64,000 nucleotides of DNA from Variovorax sp. HW608. GTDB taxonomy: Bacteria; Pseudomonadota; Gammaproteobacteria; Burkholderiales; Burkholderiaceae_C. Shown in pieces: positions 19,265-27,839 of this stretch; the first letter of the stretch is position 1, and the number at the start of each line of letters is the position of its first letter. Below the pieces are notes generated by a model, which saw only the letters and a list, made by a program, of their open reading frames with translations, made no database searches and was not told the origin of the DNA. The position numbers and the translations under genes are program-made. The DNA is taken from assembly GCF_900090195.1 (NCBI RefSeq), contig NZ_LT607803.1, positions 186,001-250,000 of the forward strand. The letters run 5' to 3'.

Positions 19265-21181
19265 ATGAGCTTTTCCGGTTTCATCGTCCAGCTTCTCAAC
19301 GGGCTGGCGAGCGCGTCGTCGCTGTTTCTCGTCGCGGCGGGTCTGTCGCTGATCTTCGGCGTCACGCGCATCGTGAACTTCGCGCATGGCTCGTTCTTCA
19401 TGGTCGGCATCTACGTGGCCTATACGCTGGTCGACCGGCTGGGCGGCGGCCTCGGCTTCTGGCCTGCGCTGGTGCTCGCGGCGCTCGCGGTCGGCGTGCT
19501 CGGCGCGCTGATCGAGGTGGTGCTGCTGCGCCGCATCTACAAGGCGCCGGAGCTCTTCCAGCTGCTCGCGACCTTCGCGCTCGTGCTCGTCATCAAGGAC
19601 GCGGTGCTGTGGCTCTGGGGGCCGGACGAACTGCTCGGCCCGCGCGCGCCGGGGCTCGCGGGATCGGTGTCGATCCTCGGGCGCCAGTTTCCTTCGTACG
19701 ACCTGTTCCTGATCGTCGTCGGGCCGGTGGTGCTCGGCCTCGTGTGGATGCTGCTGACGCGCACGCGCTTCGGCACGCTGGTGCGCGCCGCGACCCAGGA
19801 CCGCGAGATGGTCAGCGCGCTCGGCGTGAATCAGGCGTGGCTCTTCACGGCGGTGTTCGCGCTCGGCGCATTGCTGGCGGGGCTCGGCGGCGCGCTGCAA
19901 CTGCCGCGCGAACCGGCCACGCTCGAGATGGACCTCAACACCATCGGCGCCGCCTTCGTCGTCGTGGTGGTCGGCGGCATGGGCTCGATTCCCGGCGCGT
20001 ACGTTGCCGCGCTGCTGATCGCGGAGATCAAGGCGATCTGCATCTGGCTCGGCGTGGTCGATGTGTTCGGCCTCAGCATCTCGTTCTCCAAGCTCACGCT
20101 GGTGGTCGACTTCCTCGTGATGGCGGTGGTGCTCGTGTGGCGCCCGTGGGGGCTCATGGGCCGGCCGCAGGCGCCGAGCCGCTACGTGGGCATGCAGGAG
20201 GAGCCGTTGCGCCGTCCCAGCAGGACCTACCTCGTCGCGGCCGGCGTGTTCGGTCTGGTGCTGGCCGCGATGCCGCTGGTCACGGCCGACTCGCCCTACA
20301 CCACGGTGCTGATGATCGACCTGATGATCGCCGCTCTGTTCGCGACCAGCCTGCATTTCATCATGGGTCCGGCGGGCATGCATTCCTTCGGCCACGCGGC
20401 GTACTTCGGCCTCGGCGCCTACGGCGCGGCGCTGCTGGTGCGCGCGAGCGGCATGCCGATGGAGCTCGCGCTCATCGTCGCGCCGCTGGTGGCCGCGGTC
20501 GGCGCCTTCGTCTTCGGCTGGTTCGCGGTGCGCCTTTCGGGCGTCTACCTCGCGATGCTCACGCTGGCCTTCTCGCAGATCACCTGGGCCGTCACCTACC
20601 AGTGGGACAGCTTCACCGGCGGCAGCAACGGCCTGACCGGCGTCTGGCCGTCGGCATGGCTCGCGGACAAGCGGGCCTACTACTGGCTCACGCTGCTGCT
20701 GGTCGGCGCGGGCGTGCTGTGGCTGCGCCGCGTGCTGTTCTCGCCCTTCGGCTACACGCTGCGCGCGGGGCGCGACTCGGCGCTGCGCGCGGATGCGATC
20801 GGCATCGATGTCAAGCGCATGCAATGGGCCGCCTTCGTGATCGCCGGCATCGCCGCCGGTCTGGCGGGCGCGTTGTTCGCTTTCTCCAAGGGCAGCATCT
20901 CGCCGGAATCGCTGAGCGTCGGCAAGTCGGTCGATGGCCTCGTGATGGTGCTGCTCGGTGGCATCCAGACGCTGGCCGGCCCGGTGGTCGGCGCCGTGAC
21001 CTTCACCTGGCTGCACGACACCGTGGCGCGCAACACCGACTACTGGCGCGCGATGCTGGGCGGCATCATCCTGCTGCTCGTGCTGCTGTTCCCGCAGGGC
21101 ATCGCGGGGTTCGCCAAGCAGCTCTTCGACCGCAAGCGGCATGCCGCGGAAGCCGCCGAACTCAAGGAAGCGAAGGCATGA
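19265..21181 (+). CDS. Fused LivH-LivM ABC transporter permease
   Basis: The 638-residue protein contains two inner-membrane permease domains in one chain. The LivH-like half (about 1-300) has VNFAHGSFFMVG and the GGMGSIPGA loop. The LivM-like half (about 320-620) has GHAAYFGLGAY, LAFSQITWAV, a GSNGLTG loop and GGIQTLAGPVVGA. Separate genes are usual in E. coli-type Liv systems; fusions also occur. It pairs with the two ATPases immediately downstream, the first starting within its stop codon (ATGA). Confidence 0.88.
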   Translation: MSFSGFIVQLLNGLASASSLFLVAAGLSLIFGVTRIVNFAHGSFFMVGIYVAYTLVDRLGGGLGFWPALVLAALAVGVLGALIEVVLLRRIYKAPELFQLLATFALVLVIKDAVLWLWGPDELLGPRAPGLAGSVSILGRQFPSYDLFLIVVGPVVLGLVWMLLTRTRFGTLVRAATQDREMVSALGVNQAWLFTAVFALGALLAGLGGALQLPREPATLEMDLNTIGAAFVVVVVGGMGSIPGAYVAALLIAEIKAICIWLGVVDVFGLSISFSKLTLVVDFLVMAVVLVWRPWGLMGRPQAPSRYVGMQEEPLRRPSRTYLVAAGVFGLVLAAMPLVTADSPYTTVLMIDLMIAALFATSLHFIMGPAGMHSFGHAAYFGLGAYGAALLVRASGMPMELALIVAPLVAAVGAFVFGWFAVRLSGVYLAMLTLAFSQITWAVTYQWDSFTGGSNGLTGVWPSAWLADKRAYYWLTLLLVGAGVLWLRRVLFSPFGYTLRAGRDSALRADAIGIDVKRMQWAAFVIAGIAAGLAGALFAFSKGSISPESLSVGKSVDGLVMVLLGGIQTLAGPVVGAVTFTWLHDTVARNTDYWRAMLGGIILLLVLLFPQGIAGFAKQLFDRKRHAAEAAELKEAKA

Positions 21182-21981
21182 GCCTCCTCAAAGTTGCAGA
21201 ACTCGGCAAGTCCTTCGGCGGCGTGAAGGCTGTCGACGGCATCAGCTTCGATCTCGCGCCGGGGGAACTGCTGGCGCTCATCGGGCCGAACGGCGCGGGC
21301 AAGTCCACCACCTTCAACATGGTCAACGGGCAGCTGAAGGCCGATCGCGGCTCGATCCTGCTGGGTGGCGAGGAACTCGTCGGCAAGAAGCCGCGCGAGA
21401 TCTGGCGCCTGGGCGTGGGCCGCACCTTCCAGATCGCCGAGACCTTCGCCTCGCTCACCGTGGTCGAGAACGTGCAGATGGCGCTCTTGTCGCACGACCA
21501 CAGGCTGTTCTCCACCTGGCGCCGCGCGGCAGACCACAAGCGCGAGGAGGCGCTCGCGCTGCTCGACCAGGTCGGCATGAAGTCGCAGGCCGACCGCCCA
21601 TGCAGCGTGCTCGCCTACGGCGACGTCAAGCGCGTGGAGCTCGCGATCGCGATGGCCAACAGCCCCAAGCTGCTGCTCATGGACGAACCCACCGCCGGCA
21701 TGGCGCCCAAGGAGCGCAACTCGCTGATGGCGCTGACCAAGCAGCTCGTCATCGACCGCGGCATGGCGGTGCTCTTCACCGAGCACAGCATGGATGTGGT
21801 GTTCGCCTATGCCGATCGCATGATCGTGCTGGCGCGCGGACGCCTCATCGCGCAGGGCAAGCCGCTGGAGATCCGCGACCATCCGAAGGTCCAGGAGGTC
21901 TATTTCGGCAGCGGAAAGACCTTCGAGAAGATCGCCGAGAAGGCGGCCGCAGTGAATGCCGCGGTGGGAGAAGCAGCATGA
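21178..21981 (+). CDS. ABC transporter ATP-binding protein, LivG type
   Basis: The 267-residue ATPase has Walker A GPNGAGKST, a Q-loop in GRTFQIAE, Walker B LLLMDEP and the H-loop histidine in FTEHSMD. The signature position reads LAYGDVKRVE rather than LSxGQ, as in many LivG relatives. It overlaps the permease gene by 4 bp and the next ATPase gene by 4 bp, so stoichiometric expression is expected. Confidence 0.9.
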   Translation: MSLLKVAELGKSFGGVKAVDGISFDLAPGELLALIGPNGAGKSTTFNMVNGQLKADRGSILLGGEELVGKKPREIWRLGVGRTFQIAETFASLTVVENVQMALLSHDHRLFSTWRRAADHKREEALALLDQVGMKSQADRPCSVLAYGDVKRVELAIAMANSPKLLLMDEPTAGMAPKERNSLMALTKQLVIDRGMAVLFTEHSMDVVFAYADRMIVLARGRLIAQGKPLEIRDHPKVQEVYFGSGKTFEKIAEKAAAVNAAVGEAA

Positions 21982-22712
21982 GCTCACATGAAGTCCTGCT
22001 CGAAGCCAAGGCGCTGTGCGCCTGGTACGGCGCGGCGCAGATCCTTTATGACGTCGATCTCGAAGTGCGTCGCGGCGAAGTCGTTGCCCTGATGGGCCGC
22101 AACGGCGCGGGCAAGTCCACCACGCTCAAGGCATTGATCGGCATGCTTGCCAAGCGCCGCGGCGCCGTGCGCTTCCTCGGCCACGACATCTCGAAGGCGG
22201 AGCCGCATCAGGCGGCCCGCCTCGGTCTCGGCTTCGTGCCGGAAGACCGCCGCGTGTTCACCGACCTCAGCGTGATGGAGAACCTCGAAGTCGGCAAGCA
22301 GGCCGCACGCCGCTGGAGCGATGGCGCCGATGCGCCGCTGTGGACGCCCGAGCGCCTCTTCAAGCTCTTCCCGAACCTCGGCGAAATGCCCAATCGCCCG
22401 GGCGGCCGCATGAGCGGCGGCGAGCAGCAGATGCTGACCGTGGCGCGCACGCTGATGGGCAACCCGTACCTCGTGCTGCTCGACGAACCCTCCGAAGGCG
22501 TCGCGCCGGTGATCGTCGAGCAGATGGCGAACATGATCCTGGAGCTCAAGGCGCAGGGCGTGAGCATCCTGCTGTCGGAGCAGAACATGCATTTCGCCGA
22601 GCTGGTCTCCGACCGCGCGTATGTGCTGGAGAAGGGCCAGATTCGCTACCAGGCCACGATGGCCGAGCTGGCCGCGAACGACGAAGTGCGGCGTGCCTAC
22701 CTGAGCGTCTGA
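21978..22712 (+). CDS. ABC transporter ATP-binding protein, LivF type
   Basis: The 244-residue second ATPase of the importer has Walker A GRNGAGKST, signature MSGGEQQML, Walker B LVLLDEP and SEQNMHF as the H-loop region with a glutamine-asparagine variant typical of LivF. It starts inside the LivG stop (ATGA). It couples ATP hydrolysis to uptake with LivG and the fused permease. Confidence 0.9.
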   Translation: MSSHEVLLEAKALCAWYGAAQILYDVDLEVRRGEVVALMGRNGAGKSTTLKALIGMLAKRRGAVRFLGHDISKAEPHQAARLGLGFVPEDRRVFTDLSVMENLEVGKQAARRWSDGADAPLWTPERLFKLFPNLGEMPNRPGGRMSGGEQQMLTVARTLMGNPYLVLLDEPSEGVAPVIVEQMANMILELKAQGVSILLSEQNMHFAELVSDRAYVLEKGQIRYQATMAELAANDEVRRAYLSV

Positions 22713-22743
22713 TTTCTTTTTTCATCAACCCGAGGAGCGAAAC

Positions 22744-23475
22744 ATGCACGACACCCAACGCAGATCCCTCTTGAAGTCGGCCGCAGCCCTGGGGCTGCTC
22801 GGCGGTCTCGGCGCTTCGGCGCCGTTGTTCGCGGCGGCCAGGATCAAGCCCGGCGCCAATGCGGCGCTGATCGTGGTCGATGTGCAGAACTGCTTCGTCG
22901 ACGGCGGCACGCTGCCGGTGAAGGGCGGCGCGGAGGTGGTGCCGCTGATCAACAAGCTCGCGGGTTCGTTCGAGAACATCGTGGTCACGCAGGACTGGCA
23001 CACGCAAGGCCATGCGTCGTTCGCGAGCGCGCACGAGGGCAAGAAGCCCTTCGAAACCACCAAGCTGAGCTACGGCAACCAGGTGCTGTGGCCCGACCAC
23101 TGCGTGCAGGGCACCGACGATGCCGCGCTCCACAAGGACCTGAAGCTGCCGACCGCGCAGCTCATTATCCGCAAGGGCTTCCACAAGGGGATGGACAGCT
23201 ACTCGGCCTTCGAGGAAGCGGACCACAAGACAGCGACCGGGCTCGCCGGCTACCTCAAGGGGCGCGGCATCAAGACCGTGTTCGTGACCGGGCTCGCGAC
23301 CGATTTCTGCGTGGCCTGGACCGCGATGGACGCGCGCAAGGCCGGCTTCGACGTCTACGTGATCGAGGACGCCACGCGCGCGATCGATCTCAACGGCTCG
23401 CTGGCCGCCGCGTGGAAGCAGATGAACGCGAAGGGCGTCAAGCGCATCCAGTCCGCCGACATCGAAACCGTGTGA
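22744..23475 (+). CDS. Tat-exported nicotinamidase-like cysteine hydrolase
   Basis: The 243-residue isochorismatase-superfamily protein has the nicotinamidase triad D46 (VVDVQNCF), K144 (IIRKGF) and C189 (TDFCVAW). Metal ligands fit D84 and H86 in TQDWHTQGHASF. Unusually, residues 1-31 look like a twin-arginine signal (QRRSLLK then a hydrophobic stretch ending LFAAA). Nicotinamidases convert nicotinamide to nicotinate and are normally cytoplasmic. Here a folded metalloenzyme may be exported to the periplasm to make nicotinate before uptake by the ABC importer just upstream. The 2Fe-2S gene begins within its stop codon. Confidence 0.82.
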   Translation: MHDTQRRSLLKSAAALGLLGGLGASAPLFAAARIKPGANAALIVVDVQNCFVDGGTLPVKGGAEVVPLINKLAGSFENIVVTQDWHTQGHASFASAHEGKKPFETTKLSYGNQVLWPDHCVQGTDDAALHKDLKLPTAQLIIRKGFHKGMDSYSAFEEADHKTATGLAGYLKGRGIKTVFVTGLATDFCVAWTAMDARKAGFDVYVIEDATRAIDLNGSLAAAWKQMNAKGVKRIQSADIETV

Positions 23476-24020
23476 GGGTCAACGGACGCAGCGTCGATCT
23501 CCCCGCGTCCCGCGAGGCGACGCTTTTGCATGTGCTGCGCAACGACCTGGGGCTGAACGGCCCCAAATTCGGTTGCGGGCTCGGGCAATGCGGGGCCTGC
23601 ACCGTGTGGGTCGATGGCGTGGCCGCGCGCGCCTGCGTGATTCCGGCGCGTTGCGTTGCCGGCCGCGCAATCACCACCCTTGAAGGACTTCCGGACGTGG
23701 CCCCCAAGCTCGGCACTCTCGTGTCCTCGCCACCCCCCAAGGGGGCTGCCGCGCCTTGGGGCGGCCCGGCGGCGCGGCCGCGCGAACGCTGGCACCCGGT
23801 GCAGCAGGCCTTCGAAGATGCACAGGCCGCGCAATGCGGCTATTGCCTGAACGGCATGGTGATGCAGGCGGCCGCGCTGCTCGCGCGCGAGCCGAATCCG
23901 AGCGAAGCGCGCATCCGCAGCGAACTCTCGGGCAACCTGTGCCGCTGCGGCACGCATGTGGAGATCGTGGCCGCGGTGCAGCGCGCCGCACTGTCGCTGG
24001 CCGGAGGCGCCGACTCGTGA
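23472..24020 (+). CDS. Nicotinate dehydrogenase-type small subunit, [2Fe-2S] x2, with in-frame repeat
   Basis: The 182-residue protein starts at a GTG overlapping the upstream TGA. The plant-type ferredoxin centre uses C35, C40, C43 and C55 (CGLGQCGACTVW). The second centre uses CGYC and CRC in GNLCRCGTHVEI. It relays electrons from the molybdenum subunit to the haem domains. Between the two domains a 72-nt repeat inserts 24 residues rich in Pro/Gly/Ala. The family is usually about 150-160 residues, so the extra length is explained by this insertion. Overlap with the large-subunit start (GTGA) shows tight coupling. Confidence 0.87.
   Translation: MRVNGRSVDLPASREATLLHVLRNDLGLNGPKFGCGLGQCGACTVWVDGVAARACVIPARCVAGRAITTLEGLPDVAPKLGTLVSSPPPKGAAAPWGGPAARPRERWHPVQQAFEDAQAAQCGYCLNGMVMQAAALLAREPNPSEARIRSELSGNLCRCGTHVEIVAAVQRAALSLAGGADS
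23700..23771 (+). repeat. 72-nt interspersed repeat, copy 2 (in frame inside the 2Fe-2S subunit gene)
   Basis: It has the same length and block order as the copy at 17018, beginning GCCCCCAAGCTCGGCACT and ending TTGGGGCGGCCCGGCG. It has a CCCCCC-N-GGGGG-type core able to form a hairpin. It encodes the linker between the two Fe-S domains without breaking the frame. Confidence 0.75.
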
Positions 24021-27000
24021 CGCGGCGCGCCGACCTGCCACGCACGCGCAGCGAATTCCTGGATGCGGATGGCGTGCTCGTCATCATGCGCGAGACGCCG
24101 CCCGCGCCGCCGCAGGCCAAGGGCCAGCCCGCGCTGATCGCCGGCAATCCGGCCGAGGGGCCGGAGGTGCTGCTCGCGGTCTGGGACGACGGCAGCGTCA
24201 CCGCACTGAACGGCCATGTCGACCTCGGCACCGGCATCCAGACCGCGCTGTCGCAGATCGTGGCCGAGGAACTCGACGTGCCGCTGGCGCAGGTGCGCAT
24301 GGTGCTCGGCGATACCGCGCGCGCGCCCAACCAGGGCGCGACGATCGCGAGCGCATCGATCCAGATCCACGCCGGCCCGCTGCGCCACGCGGCGGCGCAG
24401 GCGCGCGCATGGCTCGTCGCGCAGGCCTCGGAGCGGCTGGGCGTGCAGCCTTCGCTGCTCGCGGTACGCGATGGTCGCGTGCATGCGGGCGACGATCCGG
24501 CGTTCAGCCTCGGCTTCGGCGAACTGGTCGCCGATGCGCGCACCGTGCTCGAACTCGACACCGTTTCGCGGCTGAAAGACCCGGCCGACTACCGCATCGT
24601 CGGCAGCCGCATTCCCCGTGTCGACATCCCGGCCAAGCTCGCGGGCGAGCTCGTCTTCGTGCACGACATGCGCGTGCCGGGCATGCTGCACGGGCGCGTG
24701 GTGCGGCCGCCGTACGCCGGCGCAGACCATGGCGACTTCATCGGCAACACGCTGGAGTCGGTCGACGAATCGTCGATCGCCCACATCCCCGGCATTCGCG
24801 CGGTGGTGGTCATTCGCGACTTCGTCGGCGTCGTCGCACAGCGCGAGGAAGAGGCCGAACAGGCGCTGCGCGACCTGCGCGTGCAGTGGAAGCCCTGGCC
24901 CGGGCTTCCATCGCTCGACGACCTCGAAGGCGCGCTGCGCGCCAATCCCGCGACGCAGCGCCTGCTGGTCGACGAAGGCGACGTGGACGGCGCGCTCGCC
25001 CAGGCCGCGCAGCCGATGCCGCGCACCTATGTTTGGCCCTACCAGATGCATGCGTCGATCGGCCCCTCGTGCGCGCTCGCGCACTGGGAGCCCGGCGATG
25101 GCGGTGGCATCAGGCTGCGCGTGTGGGCCGGTTCGCAGAACCCGCATGTGCTGCGCGCCGATCTCGCCAAGCTCGTGGGGCTCGAAGACGTGCAGATCGA
25201 CGTGGTGCGCATGGAGGCCGCCGGCTGCTATGGCCGCAACGGCGCCGACGACGTCGCGGCCGACGCTGCGCTGCTGTCGCGTGCGGTCGGCGCGCCGGTG
25301 CGGGTGCAGCTCACGCGCGAGCAGGAGCATGCCTGGGAGCCCAAGGGTGCGGCGCAGCTGATGCAGGTGCGCGGCGGGCTCGATGCGGACGGCAATGTCG
25401 CCGGCTACGACTACGAGACCTCCTATCCGTCGAACGGCGCGCCGACGCTCGCGCTGCTGCTGACACGCACCGTCGAACCCGTCGCGCAGGCCTTCGAGAT
25501 GGGCGACCGCACCGCGCGGCCTCCCTATTCGTACGGCAACCTGCGCGTGAAGGTCAACGACATGGCGCCGATCGTGCGCGCCTCGTGGCTGCGCGGCGTC
25601 TCGGCCTTGCCGAGCTCGTTCGCACACGAGTCGTACATCGACGAACTGGCGACCGCGGCCGGCGTCGATCCGGTCGCGTTCCGGCTGCGCCATCTGCACG
25701 ATCCGCGCGCGGCGGACCTGGTGCGCGAGACCGCGCAGAAGGCCGGCTGGCGCATGCGCACCGGGCCGCAGGAGGATGCCGATGGCGATCACCCTTCAAG
25801 GCGCGCTGACGCGCGCGTGGGGCCCGGCGGCGACATCCTCTTCGGCCAGGGCTTCGCCTATGCGCGCTACGTGCACAGCAAGTGGCCCGGCTTCGGCGCC
25901 GCGTGGTCGGCGTGGGTCGCCGATGTCGAGGTCAATCGCAAGACCGGCGAGGTGCATGTGCGCCGGGTGGTGGTCGGGCACGACGCGGGGCTGATGGTCA
26001 ATCCGGCGGGTGTCGAGCACCAGATCCACGGCAACGTGATCCAGACCACCAGCCGCGCCTTGAAGGAGCGCGTGCGCTTCGCGGAACAGGCCGAGCCGGG
26101 CACGCAGCTGCAGCCCGGCGTCTCGCCCCCGGGCGTGGTTGCAAGCCGGGAGTGGGGCAACTACCCGATCATCAATTTCCGCGAAGTGCCGGTCATCGAG
26201 GTCGTGCACATGCAGCGGCCCGGCGAGCCGCCGCTGGGTGCGGGCGAATCGGCATCGGTGCCGGGCACGGCGGCGATCGCGAATGCGATCTTCGATGCGA
26301 CGGGTGTGCGCTTTCGCGCGCCGCCGTTCACGCCGGAGGTGGTGCGGGCGGCGCTCCATCCGCTGCCGCCGCCCGCAGAAGCAGAACCGCACGAGGCTGA
26401 GCCGCGCGCGGTGCCCGCCGATGCGCCATGGCCGCGCCGACGCGGGCTCTGGGCCGGCGCCGGCGCGCTGCTCGTCGGCGCGATCGGCGCCGTCGCCGGC
26501 CTGCTCGGATGGCGCCCGGCGATCGCGCCGGTGTCGTTCAGCGCGCCGGCCTACAGCGACGCGACGATCGAGCGCGGCCGCATGCTCGCGGCGCTCGGCG
26601 ACTGCGCGGTCTGCCACACCGCGCCGGGCGGTGCGCCCAACGCCGGCGGTCGCGCGATGGAAACGCCCTTCGGCACGATCTACACCACCAACCTCACGCC
26701 GGATGCAGAGACGGGCCTCGGCCGCTGGTCCTTCAGCGCCTTCCAGCGCGCGATGCGCGAAGGCATCTCGCGCGATGGCCATCACCTGTATCCCGCCTTT
26801 CCGTACACCGCCTTCGCCAGGACCAGCGACGACGACCTGCAGGCCCTCTACGCGTACCTCATGTCGCTGCCGGCGGTGCGGGCCGAAACACCGGCGGCCG
26901 AGCTGAAGTTCCCGTTCAGCGCCCGCCCGCTCATGGCGGGATGGAATGCGCTGTTCCACGATCCCTTGCCGATGCAGCCGGTGGCGGCGCAGAGCGCCGA

Positions 27001-27745
27001 GTGGAATCGCGGCGCCTACCTCGTCAACGGCCTCGGCCACTGCGGCGCCTGCCACACGCCGCGCAATGCGCTCGGCGCGGAGCAGGGCGGCGCGGCCTTC
27101 CTGTCGGGCGCGATGGTGGAAGGCTGGGAAGCGCCAGCGTTGAGCGCGCTCTCGACCTCGGCGGTGCCGTGGAATGCCGATGCGCTCTACAGCTATCTGC
27201 GCCATGGCCACGCCCGGCATCACGGCGTCGCGGGCGGCCCGATGGCGCAGGTGGTGCGCGAGCTCGCGGCCGTGCCCGATTCGGACATCCGCGCGATGGC
27301 GGCCTATCTCGCGTCCTTCAACCCCAGGCTGTCGGACGAGGCCGCGTCCGCGCAGGCGCAGCAGGCGGTTGCCCGCGCGGCTGCCGGGCAAGCTCAGCTG
27401 CTCGGCACCGGCCAGCGCATGTTCGAGGGCGCCTGCGCCGCCTGCCATCACGATGGCGACGGCCCCACGCTGCTGGGCGTGAACACGCCGCTCGCGCTCA
27501 ACAGCAACTTGACGAGCGTACGGCCCGACAACCTGGTGCAAGCCATCCTCGAAGGCGTGCGCGAGCCGGCCGCACGCGACATCGGCTTCATGCCGGCCTT
27601 TCGCGAGGTGCTCGACGATGCGCAGATCGCCGAACTCGCCGGCTACATGCGCGCGCGCTTCGCGCCGCAGGAGCCGCCATGGCAAGACCTGCGCGGCAGC
27701 GTCGCTCGGGTGCGTGCGGCCAGCGGTGCCCACGCGGCGCCATGA
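24017..27745 (+). CDS. Nicotinate dehydrogenase-type large subunit: molybdopterin domain fused to triple cytochrome c
   Basis: The protein has 1242 residues from a GTG start. Residues about 40-790 form the xanthine-dehydrogenase-family molybdopterin-binding region (GHVDLGTGIQTALSQIVAEEL begins it, shown as GHVDLGTGIQTALSQ, then GRNGADDVAADAALL and PPLGAGESASVPGTAAIANA as PPLGAGES). A membrane helix lies at about 809-831. Three haem c motifs follow: CAVCH (863), CGACH (1009) and CAACH (1140). The plan matches NicB-like enzymes that hydroxylate nicotinate to 6-hydroxynicotinate and pass electrons to the respiratory chain. No N-terminal signal is seen although haem c attachment requires export of that part. 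The substrate is inferred from the cluster. Confidence 0.85.
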   Translation: MTRRADLPRTRSEFLDADGVLVIMRETPPAPPQAKGQPALIAGNPAEGPEVLLAVWDDGSVTALNGHVDLGTGIQTALSQIVAEELDVPLAQVRMVLGDTARAPNQGATIASASIQIHAGPLRHAAAQARAWLVAQASERLGVQPSLLAVRDGRVHAGDDPAFSLGFGELVADARTVLELDTVSRLKDPADYRIVGSRIPRVDIPAKLAGELVFVHDMRVPGMLHGRVVRPPYAGADHGDFIGNTLESVDESSIAHIPGIRAVVVIRDFVGVVAQREEEAEQALRDLRVQWKPWPGLPSLDDLEGALRANPATQRLLVDEGDVDGALAQAAQPMPRTYVWPYQMHASIGPSCALAHWEPGDGGGIRLRVWAGSQNPHVLRADLAKLVGLEDVQIDVVRMEAAGCYGRNGADDVAADAALLSRAVGAPVRVQLTREQEHAWEPKGAAQLMQVRGGLDADGNVAGYDYETSYPSNGAPTLALLLTRTVEPVAQAFEMGDRTARPPYSYGNLRVKVNDMAPIVRASWLRGVSALPSSFAHESYIDELATAAGVDPVAFRLRHLHDPRAADLVRETAQKAGWRMRTGPQEDADGDHPSRRADARVGPGGDILFGQGFAYARYVHSKWPGFGAAWSAWVADVEVNRKTGEVHVRRVVVGHDAGLMVNPAGVEHQIHGNVIQTTSRALKERVRFAEQAEPGTQLQPGVSPPGVVASREWGNYPIINFREVPVIEVVHMQRPGEPPLGAGESASVPGTAAIANAIFDATGVRFRAPPFTPEVVRAALHPLPPPAEAEPHEAEPRAVPADAPWPRRRGLWAGAGALLVGAIGAVAGLLGWRPAIAPVSFSAPAYSDATIERGRMLAALGDCAVCHTAPGGAPNAGGRAMETPFGTIYTTNLTPDAETGLGRWSFSAFQRAMREGISRDGHHLYPAFPYTAFARTSDDDLQALYAYLMSLPAVRAETPAAELKFPFSARPLMAGWNALFHDPLPMQPVAAQSAEWNRGAYLVNGLGHCGACHTPRNALGAEQGGAAFLSGAMVEGWEAPALSALSTSAVPWNADALYSYLRHGHARHHGVAGGPMAQVVRELAAVPDSDIRAMAAYLASFNPRLSDEAASAQAQQAVARAAAGQAQLLGTGQRMFEGACAACHHDGDGPTLLGVNTPLALNSNLTSVRPDNLVQAILEGVREPAARDIGFMPAFREVLDDAQIAELAGYMRARFAPQEPPWQDLRGSVARVRAASGAHAAP

Positions 27746-27839
27746 AGCACCATGAGGCGCCACGAAATCGGCGCTCTCCCGTACGATCCGCAAACGCAAG
27801 AGGCCGAAGCACCGGCCCATCACTTCTGGAGACTCCCGC

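Noticed and set aside
23840..25792. Minus-strand 650-codon frame inside the molybdenum subunit gene
   Set aside because: It is a codon-bias shadow. The plus strand carries clear family motifs throughout.
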